A stretch of 64,000 nucleotides of DNA, from contig JVKJ01000001.1 in assembly GCA_001054945.1 (NCBI GenBank), positions 310,001-374,000 of the forward strand, written 5' to 3'. Numbering within the stretch: the first letter of the stretch is position 1; each line of letters begins with the position of its first letter. The notes below the pieces were generated by a model, which worked only from the letters and a program-made list of their open reading frames with translations, ran no database searches and was not told the origin of the DNA. Shown in pieces: positions 9,832-17,924 of the stretch. The position numbers were made by a program, and so were the translations under genes. Source of the stretch: Corynebacterium falsenii (GTDB taxonomy: Bacteria; Actinomycetota; Actinomycetes; Mycobacteriales; Mycobacteriaceae).

Positions 9832-11383
9832 TGATGCCTGAGGCTACCTTGTGTTGGTCATGCTCGGCCATGTCGCTGACGTGCAGTCTCCACTCGTCTG
9901 TCCTGTCCGCAGCCAGCCGAGGGGTGTATCCCAGCGTGGGTTTGAGGACAAACCAGGCTGTCACCGCGATGCCGATGACCCACCACAGCACATAGAGGCG
10001 GTTATCACCGCCTCCGTCGAACATGAAGCAGAGGCTGAACGTGATCCAGGCGGTGAGGAAAATTCCCCGTCGGTCAGTGAGCCACAGGCCCAGAAGCGCC
10101 AGCGGTGCGGTGTAGTACCAGGGCAACGTGACCGTGTTGAAGATGCACGTCACAAGGTAGGCGATCGTGGCGCCCTGGATGGCCCTGCGTTCATTGTGGC
10201 GGTACAGCCACCACGCGACGACTAATCCGATCCCCATCAGGACCGCAGAGTATGGGCGGACGTGGTTGACGATCGAATTGAACGTGATGTCGTCATCCAC
10301 CCGGGACAAGATGGGCTCCAGCGTGCTTGCTATCGCAGAGGGGAGCGCCAATGGATTGACCACTTTCGTGTTCCCAGAGACCTCCTTGACCCAGCCCCAC
10401 GTCTGCCCGCTTAAAAGCGTGATCAGCTGAATGACCCCCAGGCTCAATGCCAGGGACACCACCCCGGACACGAGGAGAGTCACGCAGCGCCTCCACGTCT
10501 CACGCCAAGGACTGTGTGGACCTTCCCCCGCAAAGCGAGCCACGAAGATCCACACGGCGAACGGCAACGCGATGGCCGCAGTCGCCTTGAGTGACACGCC
10601 CAAGGCAATGAGCACGACCCCAGCAGTCAGGCCCTTGATCGGTGCCAGCTTCATACATGCCAGCAAACCGGTGCACACAAAGGCCATCATCAGCACCTCA
10701 TTGTGCATGCCCCCGATGAGGTGCAGGATGCTCAGCGGATTGGCCACCCCGAGCCAAACAGCCACCGACGGCCGAATGCCAACGTGCAGCGCGAGTTGAC
10801 CCACGCTCCAGACCATGACGGCGAAGGCTGCGATAGACAATAATTTGAATCCGAGCACCCCAAGCGTCACATTGTCCCCGGTAATGCGCGTGATTCCCTC
10901 GCCAATCCATAGATGCAACGGTCCATAGGGGGTCGTGGTATTTCGCCAGTCGGCGCTGACCTCGAAGAGCATCGGCCCCGGATTCGCGGCAGCACCGACC
11001 TTATAAGCATTGAAGCCGTCGCGGGCCAGGGACCCCTGCATGAGATAGCTGTATACGTCTCGAGACATGAGCGGAGCAGCGATGACCAACGGCGCCACCC
11101 AGGCAGAGATCATCGAAATGGACAGTCGATAACCTTCCCGAAGAATGAAGCCGCCCGCAATTGCCCAGCTGACAGCCACCATGCCGATCACGAGCCACAT
11201 CACCACCGCCAGGATCCCGTTCAGATGCCCGAACGTCAGCGAGGTCAATCCGGCCCATTGAATGATGCCACCGCGAGCACGCGTAGCCCCTACGGCATGG
11301 GAGCACAGTGCGAGCATCACCGAGCCGCACAATCCGAGCCACCACGCCTGCTTCCAGGTGAGCTTTCTCAGCCAGTCAGTCAA
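9827..11383 (-). CDS. mptA: Alpha-(1->6)-mannopyranosyltransferase MptA (GT-C family)
   Basis: Integral membrane glycosyltransferase of 518 residues with about 12-13 predicted helices. It uses polyprenyl-phosphomannose to extend the alpha-1,6-mannan core of lipomannan and lipoarabinomannan on the periplasmic side. The first large loop contains MSRDVYSYLMQGSLARDGFNAY, with the acidic residue typical of GT-C catalytic loops, followed by the TPYGPLHLWI block. It is the last gene of idsA - desaturase - mptA and overlaps the desaturase by 4 bp (ATGA), so translation is probably coupled. idsA2 also neighbours mptA in mycobacteria. Confidence 0.9.
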   Translation of the reverse strand: MTDWLRKLTWKQAWWLGLCGSVMLALCSHAVGATRARGGIIQWAGLTSLTFGHLNGILAVVMWLVIGMVAVSWAIAGGFILREGYRLSISMISAWVAPLVIAAPLMSRDVYSYLMQGSLARDGFNAYKVGAAANPGPMLFEVSADWRNTTTPYGPLHLWIGEGITRITGDNVTLGVLGFKLLSIAAFAVMVWSVGQLALHVGIRPSVAVWLGVANPLSILHLIGGMHNEVLMMAFVCTGLLACMKLAPIKGLTAGVVLIALGVSLKATAAIALPFAVWIFVARFAGEGPHSPWRETWRRCVTLLVSGVVSLALSLGVIQLITLLSGQTWGWVKEVSGNTKVVNPLALPSAIASTLEPILSRVDDDITFNSIVNHVRPYSAVLMGIGLVVAWWLYRHNERRAIQGATIAYLVTCIFNTVTLPWYYTAPLALLGLWLTDRRGIFLTAWITFSLCFMFDGGGDNRLYVLWWVIGIAVTAWFVLKPTLGYTPRLAADRTDEWRLHVSDMAEHDQHKVASGIT

Positions 11384-13086
11384 CGAACACCACCACCCGT
11401 GATTCGCCGGGCAGCCAACGCCCCGGAGAGCATCGCCGTGGGAACCCCCACACCGGGCGTAGTGAAAGAACCAGCAAGTACCACGTTTTCAGGGGCATAT
11501 GGTCCGAGATTCCGGGGCCGGAACGGCCCTGTTTGCCCGAAAGAATGAGCAAGGGCAAACGGAGTCCCTGCGCCGTGGCCCTGGCGCGCCCACGAGTTCG
11601 GGGTATCAACCCTCGCCACCGCGAGATCCGACCCCATGCCCTTAAACCCTCGGTCCTCCAGCGTAATCAGTAGCTCCTCTGTGTAGCGATGGGCCAGCCG
11701 GTCCCAGTCGATGGCTGCCGAATGCAAGTTCGGCGTTGGCGCAAGAATACTCACCGGTTCTACTTCCTCTCCAGAGTGACTCTGGATTCGGCGCGCCGGG
11801 GAGCTTATTGCGGGGCGCGTAATAAGCACAGAAGGATCGCTCATCACCCGAGCATTCGAACGGGAGGTCAGCTCCCGAAACGTCGATTCCCACGCTGCCC
11901 CGAAGGACATTGTATGGTGAGCTGCCTTCATACCTGTGGTCTCAGTCCAACGCCGGGTCGTACGGGTGGGGATCGTGCCATGGACGACCACAGCCGAAGG
12001 GGACCAGGTTAGATGGTCAGCGCGCCGGGGGAGCTGGTGTGTCGCCGGAAGAATTTTCCTTAGGGTGGGCAGGTCGCAGGTCGCAATCACTGCATCCGCA
12101 GGGAGGGTCTCACCCTCCCGGATCCGGACGCCGCCGACTCGGCCGTGGTGTTCAACCAGCTGTTCAACGTGCGCGCCCAGCAGAATCTGTCCACCCGCGG
12201 CGGTAAAAGCCGCGGCCAGCAGTTCGGGGACGTCCCCAATTCCGTAGCGAGGATAGAACACTCCCATGGAGGTATCCATGTGTGAAATCACGCTGTACAC
12301 CGCGCGTGCCTTGTGCGGGGACATTCCCGCGTAAAGAGCTTGGAAGGAAAACATGCGGGCCAGGTTGGGATCTTTTAGGTGCTCAGTGGCAACCTTGCCA
12401 AGACTGCCAAACGCCCCGAGCTTGAGCAGGCTCATCAATTCCCCGGCAGCAGCCGAGGTCGAGACGAGGTCTAACGGCGAATCGAAGTCAGCGGCGAGAA
12501 AATGCTCAAAGGATGAGGAAAACATGTCCTGCGACCACGCTCGATGCCGCAAGTAACCTTGGCGAGCTCGGCGGGCGCCGTCAGGACTTGCGCCGCTGCT
12601 CCGGAGGAATCTTTCCACCTCGGGGGCCATGACATCGGGATCGCTGAAGACAGCCAGCGATTCACCGTTGGCGAACTGCGCGCGATATGCCGGGGACAAT
12701 TGCGTCAATCCCCAGCCCTCTGGAAGACGATGGGGTACGTACGCCGGACGGAAGCCCAGAGCATGAATGGTGCTCTCGACCAGTGAAGGCATGGTGAGCA
12801 CTGTCGCGCCCGTGTCAGCAGAAAATTGGCCGTGTGAGCTCTTCAGAAGCTCCGTCCTGCACCGGCCGCCTACCTGCTGTTCCGATTCGAGGAGGGTCAC
12901 CTGCCGTCCGGTGGCGAGTACGCGCGAGGCGGCGACCAAGCCCGCTAGCCCCGCTCCGATGACTACCACACGCTCTGTTGAGCCAGGAACTGTTCGGCGC
13001 GCTGCAGATCGGGAGGCGGTAATCGGCGACTGCGCCACAGTGCGGGGAAGGGAAGCGACGGCTTTGCAAATCTCGGAGATGGACAT
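11380..13086 (-). CDS. CrtI-like phytoene desaturase family FAD oxidoreductase
   Basis: A protein of 568 residues with the N-terminal FAD-binding Rossmann motif VVVIGAGLAGLVAASRVLATGRQVTLLES, then GGRCRTE. The C-terminal carotenoid-desaturase block is GTPFALAHSFGQTGPFRPRN...PENVVLAGSFTTPGVGVPTAMLSGALAA. Family members dehydrogenate phytoene or related isoprenoids. Its gene lies 6 nt after a geranylgeranyl/polyprenyl diphosphate synthase gene, which supports an isoprenoid substrate, but no phytoene synthase gene is in the window. It may therefore act on another prenyl chain, or with CrtB encoded elsewhere. An N-terminal extension of about 38 residues precedes the FAD fold; an internal start near the FAD motif is possible. 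The family call is firm, the substrate is not. Confidence 0.85.
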   Translation of the reverse strand: MSISEICKAVASLPRTVAQSPITASRSAARRTVPGSTERVVVIGAGLAGLVAASRVLATGRQVTLLESEQQVGGRCRTELLKSSHGQFSADTGATVLTMPSLVESTIHALGFRPAYVPHRLPEGWGLTQLSPAYRAQFANGESLAVFSDPDVMAPEVERFLRSSGASPDGARRARQGYLRHRAWSQDMFSSSFEHFLAADFDSPLDLVSTSAAAGELMSLLKLGAFGSLGKVATEHLKDPNLARMFSFQALYAGMSPHKARAVYSVISHMDTSMGVFYPRYGIGDVPELLAAAFTAAGGQILLGAHVEQLVEHHGRVGGVRIREGETLPADAVIATCDLPTLRKILPATHQLPRRADHLTWSPSAVVVHGTIPTRTTRRWTETTGMKAAHHTMSFGAAWESTFRELTSRSNARVMSDPSVLITRPAISSPARRIQSHSGEEVEPVSILAPTPNLHSAAIDWDRLAHRYTEELLITLEDRGFKGMGSDLAVARVDTPNSWARQGHGAGTPFALAHSFGQTGPFRPRNLGPYAPENVVLAGSFTTPGVGVPTAMLSGALAARRITGGGVR

Positions 13087-13092
13087 CGAGGG

Positions 13093-14241
13093 CTAAAACT
13101 TTCGATGGCTCAGAGCTCGGGAAAAATGGATCAATTCTTCAACGATCCCTGCGTCTAGCCAGGATTCCTGGACCGATGTCATGGCCTGATCCGAAAGTGC
13201 AGTGATCTGCCTCTCAATGGCTTCGGCAGCTCCGGTGGAGACAATGATGTCTCTGAGGCGGTCGATGGTGATGTCTCCATTATCGATGGCTTCAGGGTGG
13301 CCTAGGCCTGCGCGTAGCTCCGCGACCTCGGCCCGCGTACCCGATGACAATGCCCGATTGATCAGGAGGGTGCGCTTACCAGATCGAAGGTCATCGCCGC
13401 TCGGCTTGCCGGTGACTTCTGGGTCTCCAAATACCCCCAGTTGATCGTCGCGCAATTGAAACACGGTGCCGATCTTTCGGCCGAATTCCAGAAGGAGGTT
13501 GATCGTCTTGTGATCGGCGCCTACCAATGTCGCGCCAATATGCAGTGGGCGGGCGACGCTGTACGAGGCTGTCTTATATCGAATCACCTTCAACGAATCC
13601 GCCTCGGATTCGCTGCCGCGGTGCTCAACCTCTATGTCCATCTGCTGGCCAGCAATGACCTCAGTCCGCATGGCGCGCCATGCTGGCCGAGCGGCCGCCA
13701 GGGCGTCCAAAGGGACACCAGAATCATTGAAGATGTCGTCTGCCCAGGAGAACGCAAGGTCACCTGTGAGAATGGCCTGACTGATCCCGTAGTGCTCAGC
13801 GGAGCCATGCCACGAACGTTCGCGATGCTGGGATTCAAAGGTGCGATGCACCGTGGGGAAGCCGCGCCGGGTGTCCGAGGCATCAATGATGTCATCGTGA
13901 ATGAGTGCACAGGCTTGGATCAGTTCCAAGGAGCTGATGGCCTTCACATACGCCTGCGGGGACGTATTCGAGGGGGCAGAACCGCCGCCTCCTTGGAGGC
14001 CTGCTCGAATACCAGCCCAGGCGAACATTGGTCGGACTCGCTTGCCACCGTTGAGTACGAAGTTCTTCAGGACCTCGATAGATTCCGTGATCATGGGATC
14101 GATCCCACCGAATTCCCGATCTGAGGCCCCGAAATAGTCTGACAGCGCTGCGTTGACGGCTGCCGGGACGGCACGAATAGGGGCTTCCAGGTTCCAGTCT
14201 TCTAGGTGCACCTGATCCACTTCGGCTGCTTGGTTCCCCAT
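13093..14241 (-). CDS. idsA: Polyprenyl (geranylgeranyl) diphosphate synthase
   Basis: Trans-isoprenyl diphosphate synthase of 382 residues from the chosen start. It has the first Asp-rich motif in LIHDDIIDASDTRRG and the second in FQLRDDQLGVFGD. The enzyme condenses isopentenyl diphosphate with allylic diphosphates to make GGPP or longer chains for menaquinone, carotenoids and polyprenyl carriers. I place the start at ATG 14241, which has GGAAGG about 6 nt upstream; a further ATG-type start at 14298 has no RBS. First gene of the idsA - desaturase - mptA unit. A likely -10 box TAGTAT (plus-strand 14298-14303, read on the minus strand) lies about 57 nt upstream. Confidence 0.9.
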   Translation of the reverse strand: MGNQAAEVDQVHLEDWNLEAPIRAVPAAVNAALSDYFGASDREFGGIDPMITESIEVLKNFVLNGGKRVRPMFAWAGIRAGLQGGGGSAPSNTSPQAYVKAISSLELIQACALIHDDIIDASDTRRGFPTVHRTFESQHRERSWHGSAEHYGISQAILTGDLAFSWADDIFNDSGVPLDALAAARPAWRAMRTEVIAGQQMDIEVEHRGSESEADSLKVIRYKTASYSVARPLHIGATLVGADHKTINLLLEFGRKIGTVFQLRDDQLGVFGDPEVTGKPSGDDLRSGKRTLLINRALSSGTRAEVAELRAGLGHPEAIDNGDITIDRLRDIIVSTGAAEAIERQITALSDQAMTSVQESWLDAGIVEELIHFSRALSHRKF

Positions 14242-14429
14242 ACGTGTCCTTCCCTCATGGCGCTGTCTTTTCACGCTACGTGAGTCTCGCGTAACCATAC
14301 TAGTGGCCGCGCTTTCCGCGCCCAGAGACTCCGAGCATCATGAGAGTTCCCCACAGAGTCCTCGGCTTAGGGCAAGCAGTTGCAAAGGGTTAGTAACGGG
14401 CGAAGTGGATGCCGGAGCCATTCCTCCAG

Positions 14430-14445
14430 TCGCAGAGAGCTGCGA
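14430..14445 (+). repeat. Inverted repeat upstream of metF
   Basis: TCGCAG (14430-14435) and CTGCGA (14440-14445) flank AGAG. The repeat is centred about 60 bp before the predicted metF transcription start. I saw no McbR-type TAGAC/GTCTA site in this region. Confidence 0.3.
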
Positions 14446-14482
14446 TGATCAGGCCGCCCGCAGGCATTGTCGACTGTGGCAT

Positions 14483-14488
14483 TACTAT
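14483..14488 (+). promoter_or_regulatory. -10 box of a leaderless metF promoter
   Basis: TACTAT ends 8 nt before ATG 14497. No RBS is present before that ATG. Confidence 0.5.
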
Positions 14489-14496
14489 TGCAGACC

Positions 14497-15495
14497 ATGT
14501 TGGAACGTGATGCTTCTGCCTCCGCCTCAGGCCTCCCGCACCGTCAAGTTGCCGTTTCCGATGCCATTGCCTTGACGACTCCTGGGCGGGTGCCGTTTTC
14601 CGTGGAGTTCATGCCTCCGCGGGACGATGCAGCAGAAAAACGACTGTGGAACGCGGCGGAATCGTTCCACGACCTCGGGGTAAGTTTCGTGTCCATCACC
14701 TATGGCGCTGGCGGATCGACCCGCGAGCGGACCCTCCGAGTGGCGGAACGCCTAGCTCAAAAGCCCCTGACGTCGCTTGTGCACCTCACGCTGGTGGACC
14801 ACACGGCAGAAGAGCTACGGGAGATTCTGCGGACCTATGCTCGACGTGGCGTCACAAATCTTCTGGCCCTTCGGGGGGACCCACCGGGAGATCCGACGGG
14901 ACCCTGGACTCCAAAGGAGGGGGGCCTGCGCTATGCAAATGAGCTGATCGAACTGATTCGATCGATGCCGGAGTGTGAGAATTTTGATATCGGCATCGCG
15001 AGTTTCCCCGAGGTTCACTATCGTGCGGGAGGCGAACAGCGGGATACGGAGAATACGCTGCGCAAGCTGCGGGCGGGGGCGAACTTTTCCATCACGCAGA
15101 TGTTTTTTGATGTGGACCACTATTTACGGCTCCGAGATCGATTGGCGGCGGCGGATCCGGTGCATGGGACCAAACCGGTGATCCCGGGGTTGATGCCGAT
15201 TACGTCGCTGCGCAGCGTACGGAAGCAGATGGAGCTGGCGGGGTGCGCTCTGCCCTCGAGCTTGGAGCGGCGACTCCTGGATGCGGCGGGGAACGATCCA
15301 GAGGCAAATAAGGCTGCGGTGCGTGAAGTTGGAATTGAGATCACGACCGAGATGGCGGAGCGCCTCATCGCAGAGGGGGCACCGGACCTGCACTTCATGA
15401 CGATGAATAACGTGCGGGCGACCCAGGAAGTGCTGCACAACCTGGGCATGGCTCCAGCCTGGGGGCAAGACTACGGGCAGGACGTGGTTCGTTAG
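14497..15495 (+). CDS. metF: Methylenetetrahydrofolate reductase
   Basis: FAD-dependent TIM-barrel enzyme of 332 residues that reduces 5,10-methylene-THF to 5-methyl-THF for methionine synthesis. It shows VPFSVEFMPPRDDAAEKRLW with the catalytic Glu, VSITYGAGGSTRERTL, LLALRGDPPGDP and the late FFITQMFFD-type block (NFSITQMFFDVDHYL). ATG 14497 was chosen because a -10 box ends 8 nt upstream; an in-frame TTG at 14467 would precede that promoter. It is divergent from idsA and ends 5 nt before the convergent GNAT gene. Confidence 0.92.
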   Translation: MLERDASASASGLPHRQVAVSDAIALTTPGRVPFSVEFMPPRDDAAEKRLWNAAESFHDLGVSFVSITYGAGGSTRERTLRVAERLAQKPLTSLVHLTLVDHTAEELREILRTYARRGVTNLLALRGDPPGDPTGPWTPKEGGLRYANELIELIRSMPECENFDIGIASFPEVHYRAGGEQRDTENTLRKLRAGANFSITQMFFDVDHYLRLRDRLAAADPVHGTKPVIPGLMPITSLRSVRKQMELAGCALPSSLERRLLDAAGNDPEANKAAVREVGIEITTEMAERLIAEGAPDLHFMTMNNVRATQEVLHNLGMAPAWGQDYGQDVVR

Positions 15496-15500
15496 CAGGG

Positions 15501-16133
15501 TCAGCCGTGGTGGAGGCCGAGGATCCCGAACGGGCGGGGATCCTCAGTGAAGTGGAAGTCTCTGAGGACGTCCGTGAATCCGAACTTTCGGTAGAGGACC
15601 CAGGCAGCGTTTGATTCGTTGGGGACCTCGGGGGTGGATAGCAAGATTTGACGGGTGCTTACAACATCGAGATGGGCGCGGAGTAACTCGGTGCCGATTC
15701 CTATTCCCTGAGTTTCCGGCCGGACGTGGACCTCTGACAGTTCGGTGTAGTCGCACAGCAAGTCCGCGATTTTGTCGGGGGAGGTGTTGTTCGCTTGAAG
15801 GCCGCGGAGGATCTCTCGGTACCACCAGGACTCGGGGAAGCCTCGAAAACTGAAGCAAAATCCGGCAATCACGGCATCGCTGGCATGATCGAGCGCTGGG
15901 GCGGAATCGGCGGGGTGAACGACCGCCACGTGGCACACGAAGCCTTCAAGCTGGGAGGCATGAGTCCACTGCCGGTGCCGCTGGTGGGCAACGGTGTGGG
16001 GGTAGTGCATTGCTGCCAGGTGGATATCGACAAGTTCCGGGAGAAGAGCGCGAAAATCCCTGGGTTTAAGGGGGATAATGCTGATGGCCTTATCTGGGCG
16101 TGTTGTGGAGAGGTCGCGCTCGCGGATCGACAT
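15501..16133 (-). CDS. GNAT family N-acetyltransferase (Rv2170-like)
   Basis: A protein of about 210 residues whose C-terminal half carries a GNAT fold: VHVRPETQGIGIGTELLRAHLDVV is the acetyl-CoA-binding motif A (Q/RxxGxG/A type), followed by NESNAAWVLYRKFGFTDVLRDFHF, motif B. It is encoded between metF and the HEPN-type gene, where mycobacteria carry Rv2170, a GNAT reported to acetylate protein lysines; the same role here is inference. The start is probably ATG 16133, with an in-frame ATG 9 nt upstream as alternative. A 24-bp palindrome lies about 47 nt upstream of this start and may control it. Confidence 0.8.
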   Translation of the reverse strand: MSIRERDLSTTRPDKAISIIPLKPRDFRALLPELVDIHLAAMHYPHTVAHQRHRQWTHASQLEGFVCHVAVVHPADSAPALDHASDAVIAGFCFSFRGFPESWWYREILRGLQANNTSPDKIADLLCDYTELSEVHVRPETQGIGIGTELLRAHLDVVSTRQILLSTPEVPNESNAAWVLYRKFGFTDVLRDFHFTEDPRPFGILGLHHG

Positions 16134-16179
16134 AGTGACCATCGTGACATGAATGTTTCAGAGCCGGTAAAAAAGCACT

Positions 16180-16203
16180 AAATTAGAACACGTGTTCTAA
16201 TTT
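16180..16203. promoter_or_regulatory. Perfect 24-bp palindrome between divergent GNAT and HEPN-type genes
   Basis: The arms AAATTAGAACAC (16180-16191) and GTGTTCTAATTT (16192-16203) match perfectly without a spacer. This is the shape of a dimeric repressor operator. It sits in the only shared upstream region of the two divergent genes. It resembles, but does not match, the corynebacterial SOS box (outer bases differ) and the KstR box (spacing two bases too long). Confidence 0.65.
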
Positions 16204-16277
16204 TGGAGGGGGAAATCTGGAAGGTGTTGGGTGGCTGAATAGGGTTTTCTTCAGAATATTTTTCCGAAGGGAGCGCG

Positions 16278-16730
16278 ATGTCTCAGCCACTGCCGTTGTT
16301 GAATTCGGGCCCGGTTACCCGGGTCGCTGCAGGTGCTCGACCCATCAAGCGGGGCCCCGCGGCTGATGCCGCCTTTGTGGAGGATGCTGAGCGACACTTG
16401 GAATGGGCGCGGGTGGGGGAGATGAGGGAAGAAAACATTGTGCTGGCATACCGTGCCGCTCTACGAGCAGCAGGCGCGATCATCGCCGCCTCGCGGTCGC
16501 GTCGCCGTCGACTCCCCGCTGGGTCTGCGTGGACCCGCGTCAGGAAGCTCGCGCCGGAGTTGTCGGATTGGTGTGACCGATTCGAGCGGCATGCCCGTTT
16601 CGTCAATCGCGTGGACATGGGGGTTATCGGTGCTGTGACGGCGGAACAATTTGACGACGTTTACCGGGATGCGTGTGAGTTCACGGACATTTCCCGCACT
16701 GTAATCGGGTATGGGGAGAGTGTGGCCTAG
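16278..16730 (+). CDS. SAV_6107-family HEPN-domain protein, function unknown
   Basis: A protein of 150 residues, mostly helical, Arg-rich in the middle (AAGAIIAASRSRRRRLP). The core YRAALRAAGAIIAA...AWTRVRKLAPELSDWCDRFERHARFVNRVDMG matches the SAV_6107-type HEPN proteins found next to DUF3040 genes in corynebacteria. The classical HEPN ribonuclease motif RX4-6H is only suggested by RFERHARF, so activity is not claimed. ATG 16278 has a GAAGGGAG RBS 4-5 nt upstream. The stop codon lies in a 14-bp tandem duplication. Confidence 0.72.
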   Translation: MSQPLPLLNSGPVTRVAAGARPIKRGPAADAAFVEDAERHLEWARVGEMREENIVLAYRAALRAAGAIIAASRSRRRRLPAGSAWTRVRKLAPELSDWCDRFERHARFVNRVDMGVIGAVTAEQFDDVYRDACEFTDISRTVIGYGESVA

Positions 16731-16752
16731 AAGAGAGTGCCTAGAAGAGACT
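16725..16752 (+). repeat. 14-bp tandem duplication over the HEPN-gene stop codon
   Basis: GCCTAGAAGAGAGT (16725-16738) is repeated as GCCTAGAAGAGACT (16739-16752), one mismatch. The first copy contains the stop codon TAG (16728-16730). Confidence 0.7.
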
Positions 16753-16951
16753 GCGAGGTGGATACTGTCGAGGGAGGGGGAAGCGCCATGGATTTCACAG
16801 CCGGCGTTGTTCGCGGGTGACGTTGTTGGCGTGCAGGGTGGTCCTATGTTGGCGCACGCGACACGAAATACGGTGATCGTGAAAATGGGGTGCTCGCGAT
16901 GAGGCGGAGTGGATTGATTACAGAGGCTCGACCGTGGGGACCCTGATTCGA
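16753..16951. other. Intergenic stretch without a recognisable gene
   Basis: The gap between the HEPN-type gene and the DUF3040 gene (16731-17061, 331 nt) holds the tandem duplication, a -10 box and a leader palindrome. The remaining sequence shows no convincing coding signal or known RNA. Confidence 0.5.
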
Positions 16952-16957
16952 TAAACT
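16952..16957 (+). promoter_or_regulatory. Probable -10 box for the DUF3040 gene
   Basis: TAAACT in a GATAAACTAAG context, giving a leader of about 98 nt before GTG 17062. No clear -35. Confidence 0.4.
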
Positions 16958-16976
16958 AAGCCCAAATGCGGAACAT

Positions 16977-16998
16977 TGTGACGACCTCAGTCGTTACA
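16977..16998 (+). repeat. Near-perfect palindrome in the DUF3040 leader
   Basis: TGTGACGAC (16977-16985) and GTCGTTACA (16990-16998) are 9-bp arms with one G.U-type mismatch and centre CTCA. It lies just downstream of the predicted transcription start: operator or RNA hairpin. Confidence 0.45.
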
Positions 16999-17061
16999 GA
17001 AGGGTGGTTCGCATAAATGAGATCCCCAAATGGCGATCTTGTGTGAAAGTGGAGGTTCCAG

Positions 17062-17451
17062 GTGGCGTTATCTGAGCAAGAACAGCGAATGCTCGATGAA
17101 ATTGAGCGGGCTCTTGTCGCTGAGGATCCTCGCCTGGCTAAACGAGCCGCGAAGGCGCCAGGTGGGGGGCTTTCGCTAAATCTGCGCGCTACAGCTCTCA
17201 TGTTGGTGGGGCTCATTGGGCTCATTGGCGGTATCGCCCTGGCGCAGAACTCGCTCTGGTTCGTGCTCCTCAGCATTGTCGGCTTCCTCCTGATGTTCGC
17301 CGGTGGCATGATGTCTTTTCGCGCTGACCGGTTCAACGGTCGGCAGGGATCCAGTTCTCGCCCGAGCGCGTACAGGTCACCTTCGAATCGTCAATCAGGC
17401 GGATTGGGCGATCGGATGGAGGACAGCTTCCGGCGGCGATTCGAGCGCTAG
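17062..17451 (+). CDS. DUF3040 family membrane protein (Rv2169c-like)
   Basis: A protein of 129 residues. The N-terminus MALSEQEQRMLDEIERALVAEDPRLA is the DUF3040 signature and is probably cytoplasmic. Two TM helices follow (about residues 47-65 and 70-88, ending in MFAGGMMSF). The C-terminal tail is basic and Ser/Gly-rich and ends in RRRFER. The start GTG 17062 is supported by GGAGG 8 nt upstream. It is the conserved last gene before mraZ in corynebacteria and mycobacteria; function unknown. A strong terminator follows. Confidence 0.85.
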   Translation: MALSEQEQRMLDEIERALVAEDPRLAKRAAKAPGGGLSLNLRATALMLVGLIGLIGGIALAQNSLWFVLLSIVGFLLMFAGGMMSFRADRFNGRQGSSSRPSAYRSPSNRQSGGLGDRMEDSFRRRFER

Positions 17452-17517
17452 GGGGCTTATAGATTTCTCGATGCACCTTCCCTGAAGGGTGAGGGCATGA
17501 GTTAAGGGCTTCTCATT

Positions 17518-17555
17518 GCGGGCCTGCAGTACCACGGTGCTGCAGGCCCGCTTTT
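17518..17555 (+). terminator. Strong intrinsic terminator after the DUF3040 gene
   Basis: A perfect 12-bp stem, GCGGGCCTGCAG (17518-17529) with CTGCAGGCCCGC (17540-17551), has a 10-nt loop and is followed by TTTT. It separates the DUF3040 unit from the mraZ cluster. Confidence 0.85.
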
Positions 17556-17896
17556 GTGTGTGCGCAGATGGTGTATGGCCATTCATCGTCGGTCAATATT
17601 CATCGAGTTGAGTGGCTCTCTCTTCGAGCGAATCCAGTCGTCCCCACTTTCCCCCACCTGCGTCGAGTTCGGATCTCTCTACGGCGATGCACATGCCCAT
17701 GTCGAACAATTCTCTGCCTCGGTGCTCTCTAATTACCGTCATTACCTGCAATATGGTGAAAATGAGGCCCAAGGGACTCGAGGTGCAAAAGCGCACTCGT
17801 GATAGCTGTATTCAGCGCATGGTCGATTTGTCCCCACGGTCAGGATATTCCCAAGGTTTCGTTAAACAGCAGGTAAAGGGACATATTTTTCCAATC
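17556..17896. other. Intergenic stretch before the mraZ promoter, no gene recognised
   Basis: About 340 nt between the terminator and the mraZ promoter region. Small open frames exist on both strands (for example 17593-17796 minus and 17554-17802 plus), but they overlap each other, lack an RBS and match nothing I recognise. Confidence 0.5.
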
Positions 17897-17924
17897 TTGA
17901 TGCGACAGGCGCGCTGATTAGTGG
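17897..17924 (+). promoter_or_regulatory. Possible mraZ promoter
   Basis: TTGATG (17897-17902) and TAGTGG (17919-17924) with a 16-bp spacer. The first MraZ-type box overlaps the -10, as expected of a repressor site. Sequence match only. Confidence 0.3.

Noticed and set aside
14299-14496. SAM riboswitch or McbR site upstream of metF
   Set aside because: No matching fold or TAGAC-N6-GTCTA motif, and the promoter seems leaderless.
16180-16203. Reading the 24-bp palindrome as a LexA (SOS) or KstR box
   Set aside because: The outer bases differ from the SOS consensus TCGAAC-N4-GTTCGA, and the KstR consensus has two bases fewer between half sites. It is kept only as an unknown operator.
16711-16902. 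A 63-codon frame after the HEPN-type gene
   Set aside because: It overlaps the gene end and the tandem duplication and has no RBS.
17554-17802. Small frames on both strands between the DUF3040 terminator and mraZ
   Set aside because: They overlap each other, lack an RBS and have no homologue I recognise; the minus-strand 67-codon frame (17593-17796) has a hydrophobic start but that is too little.
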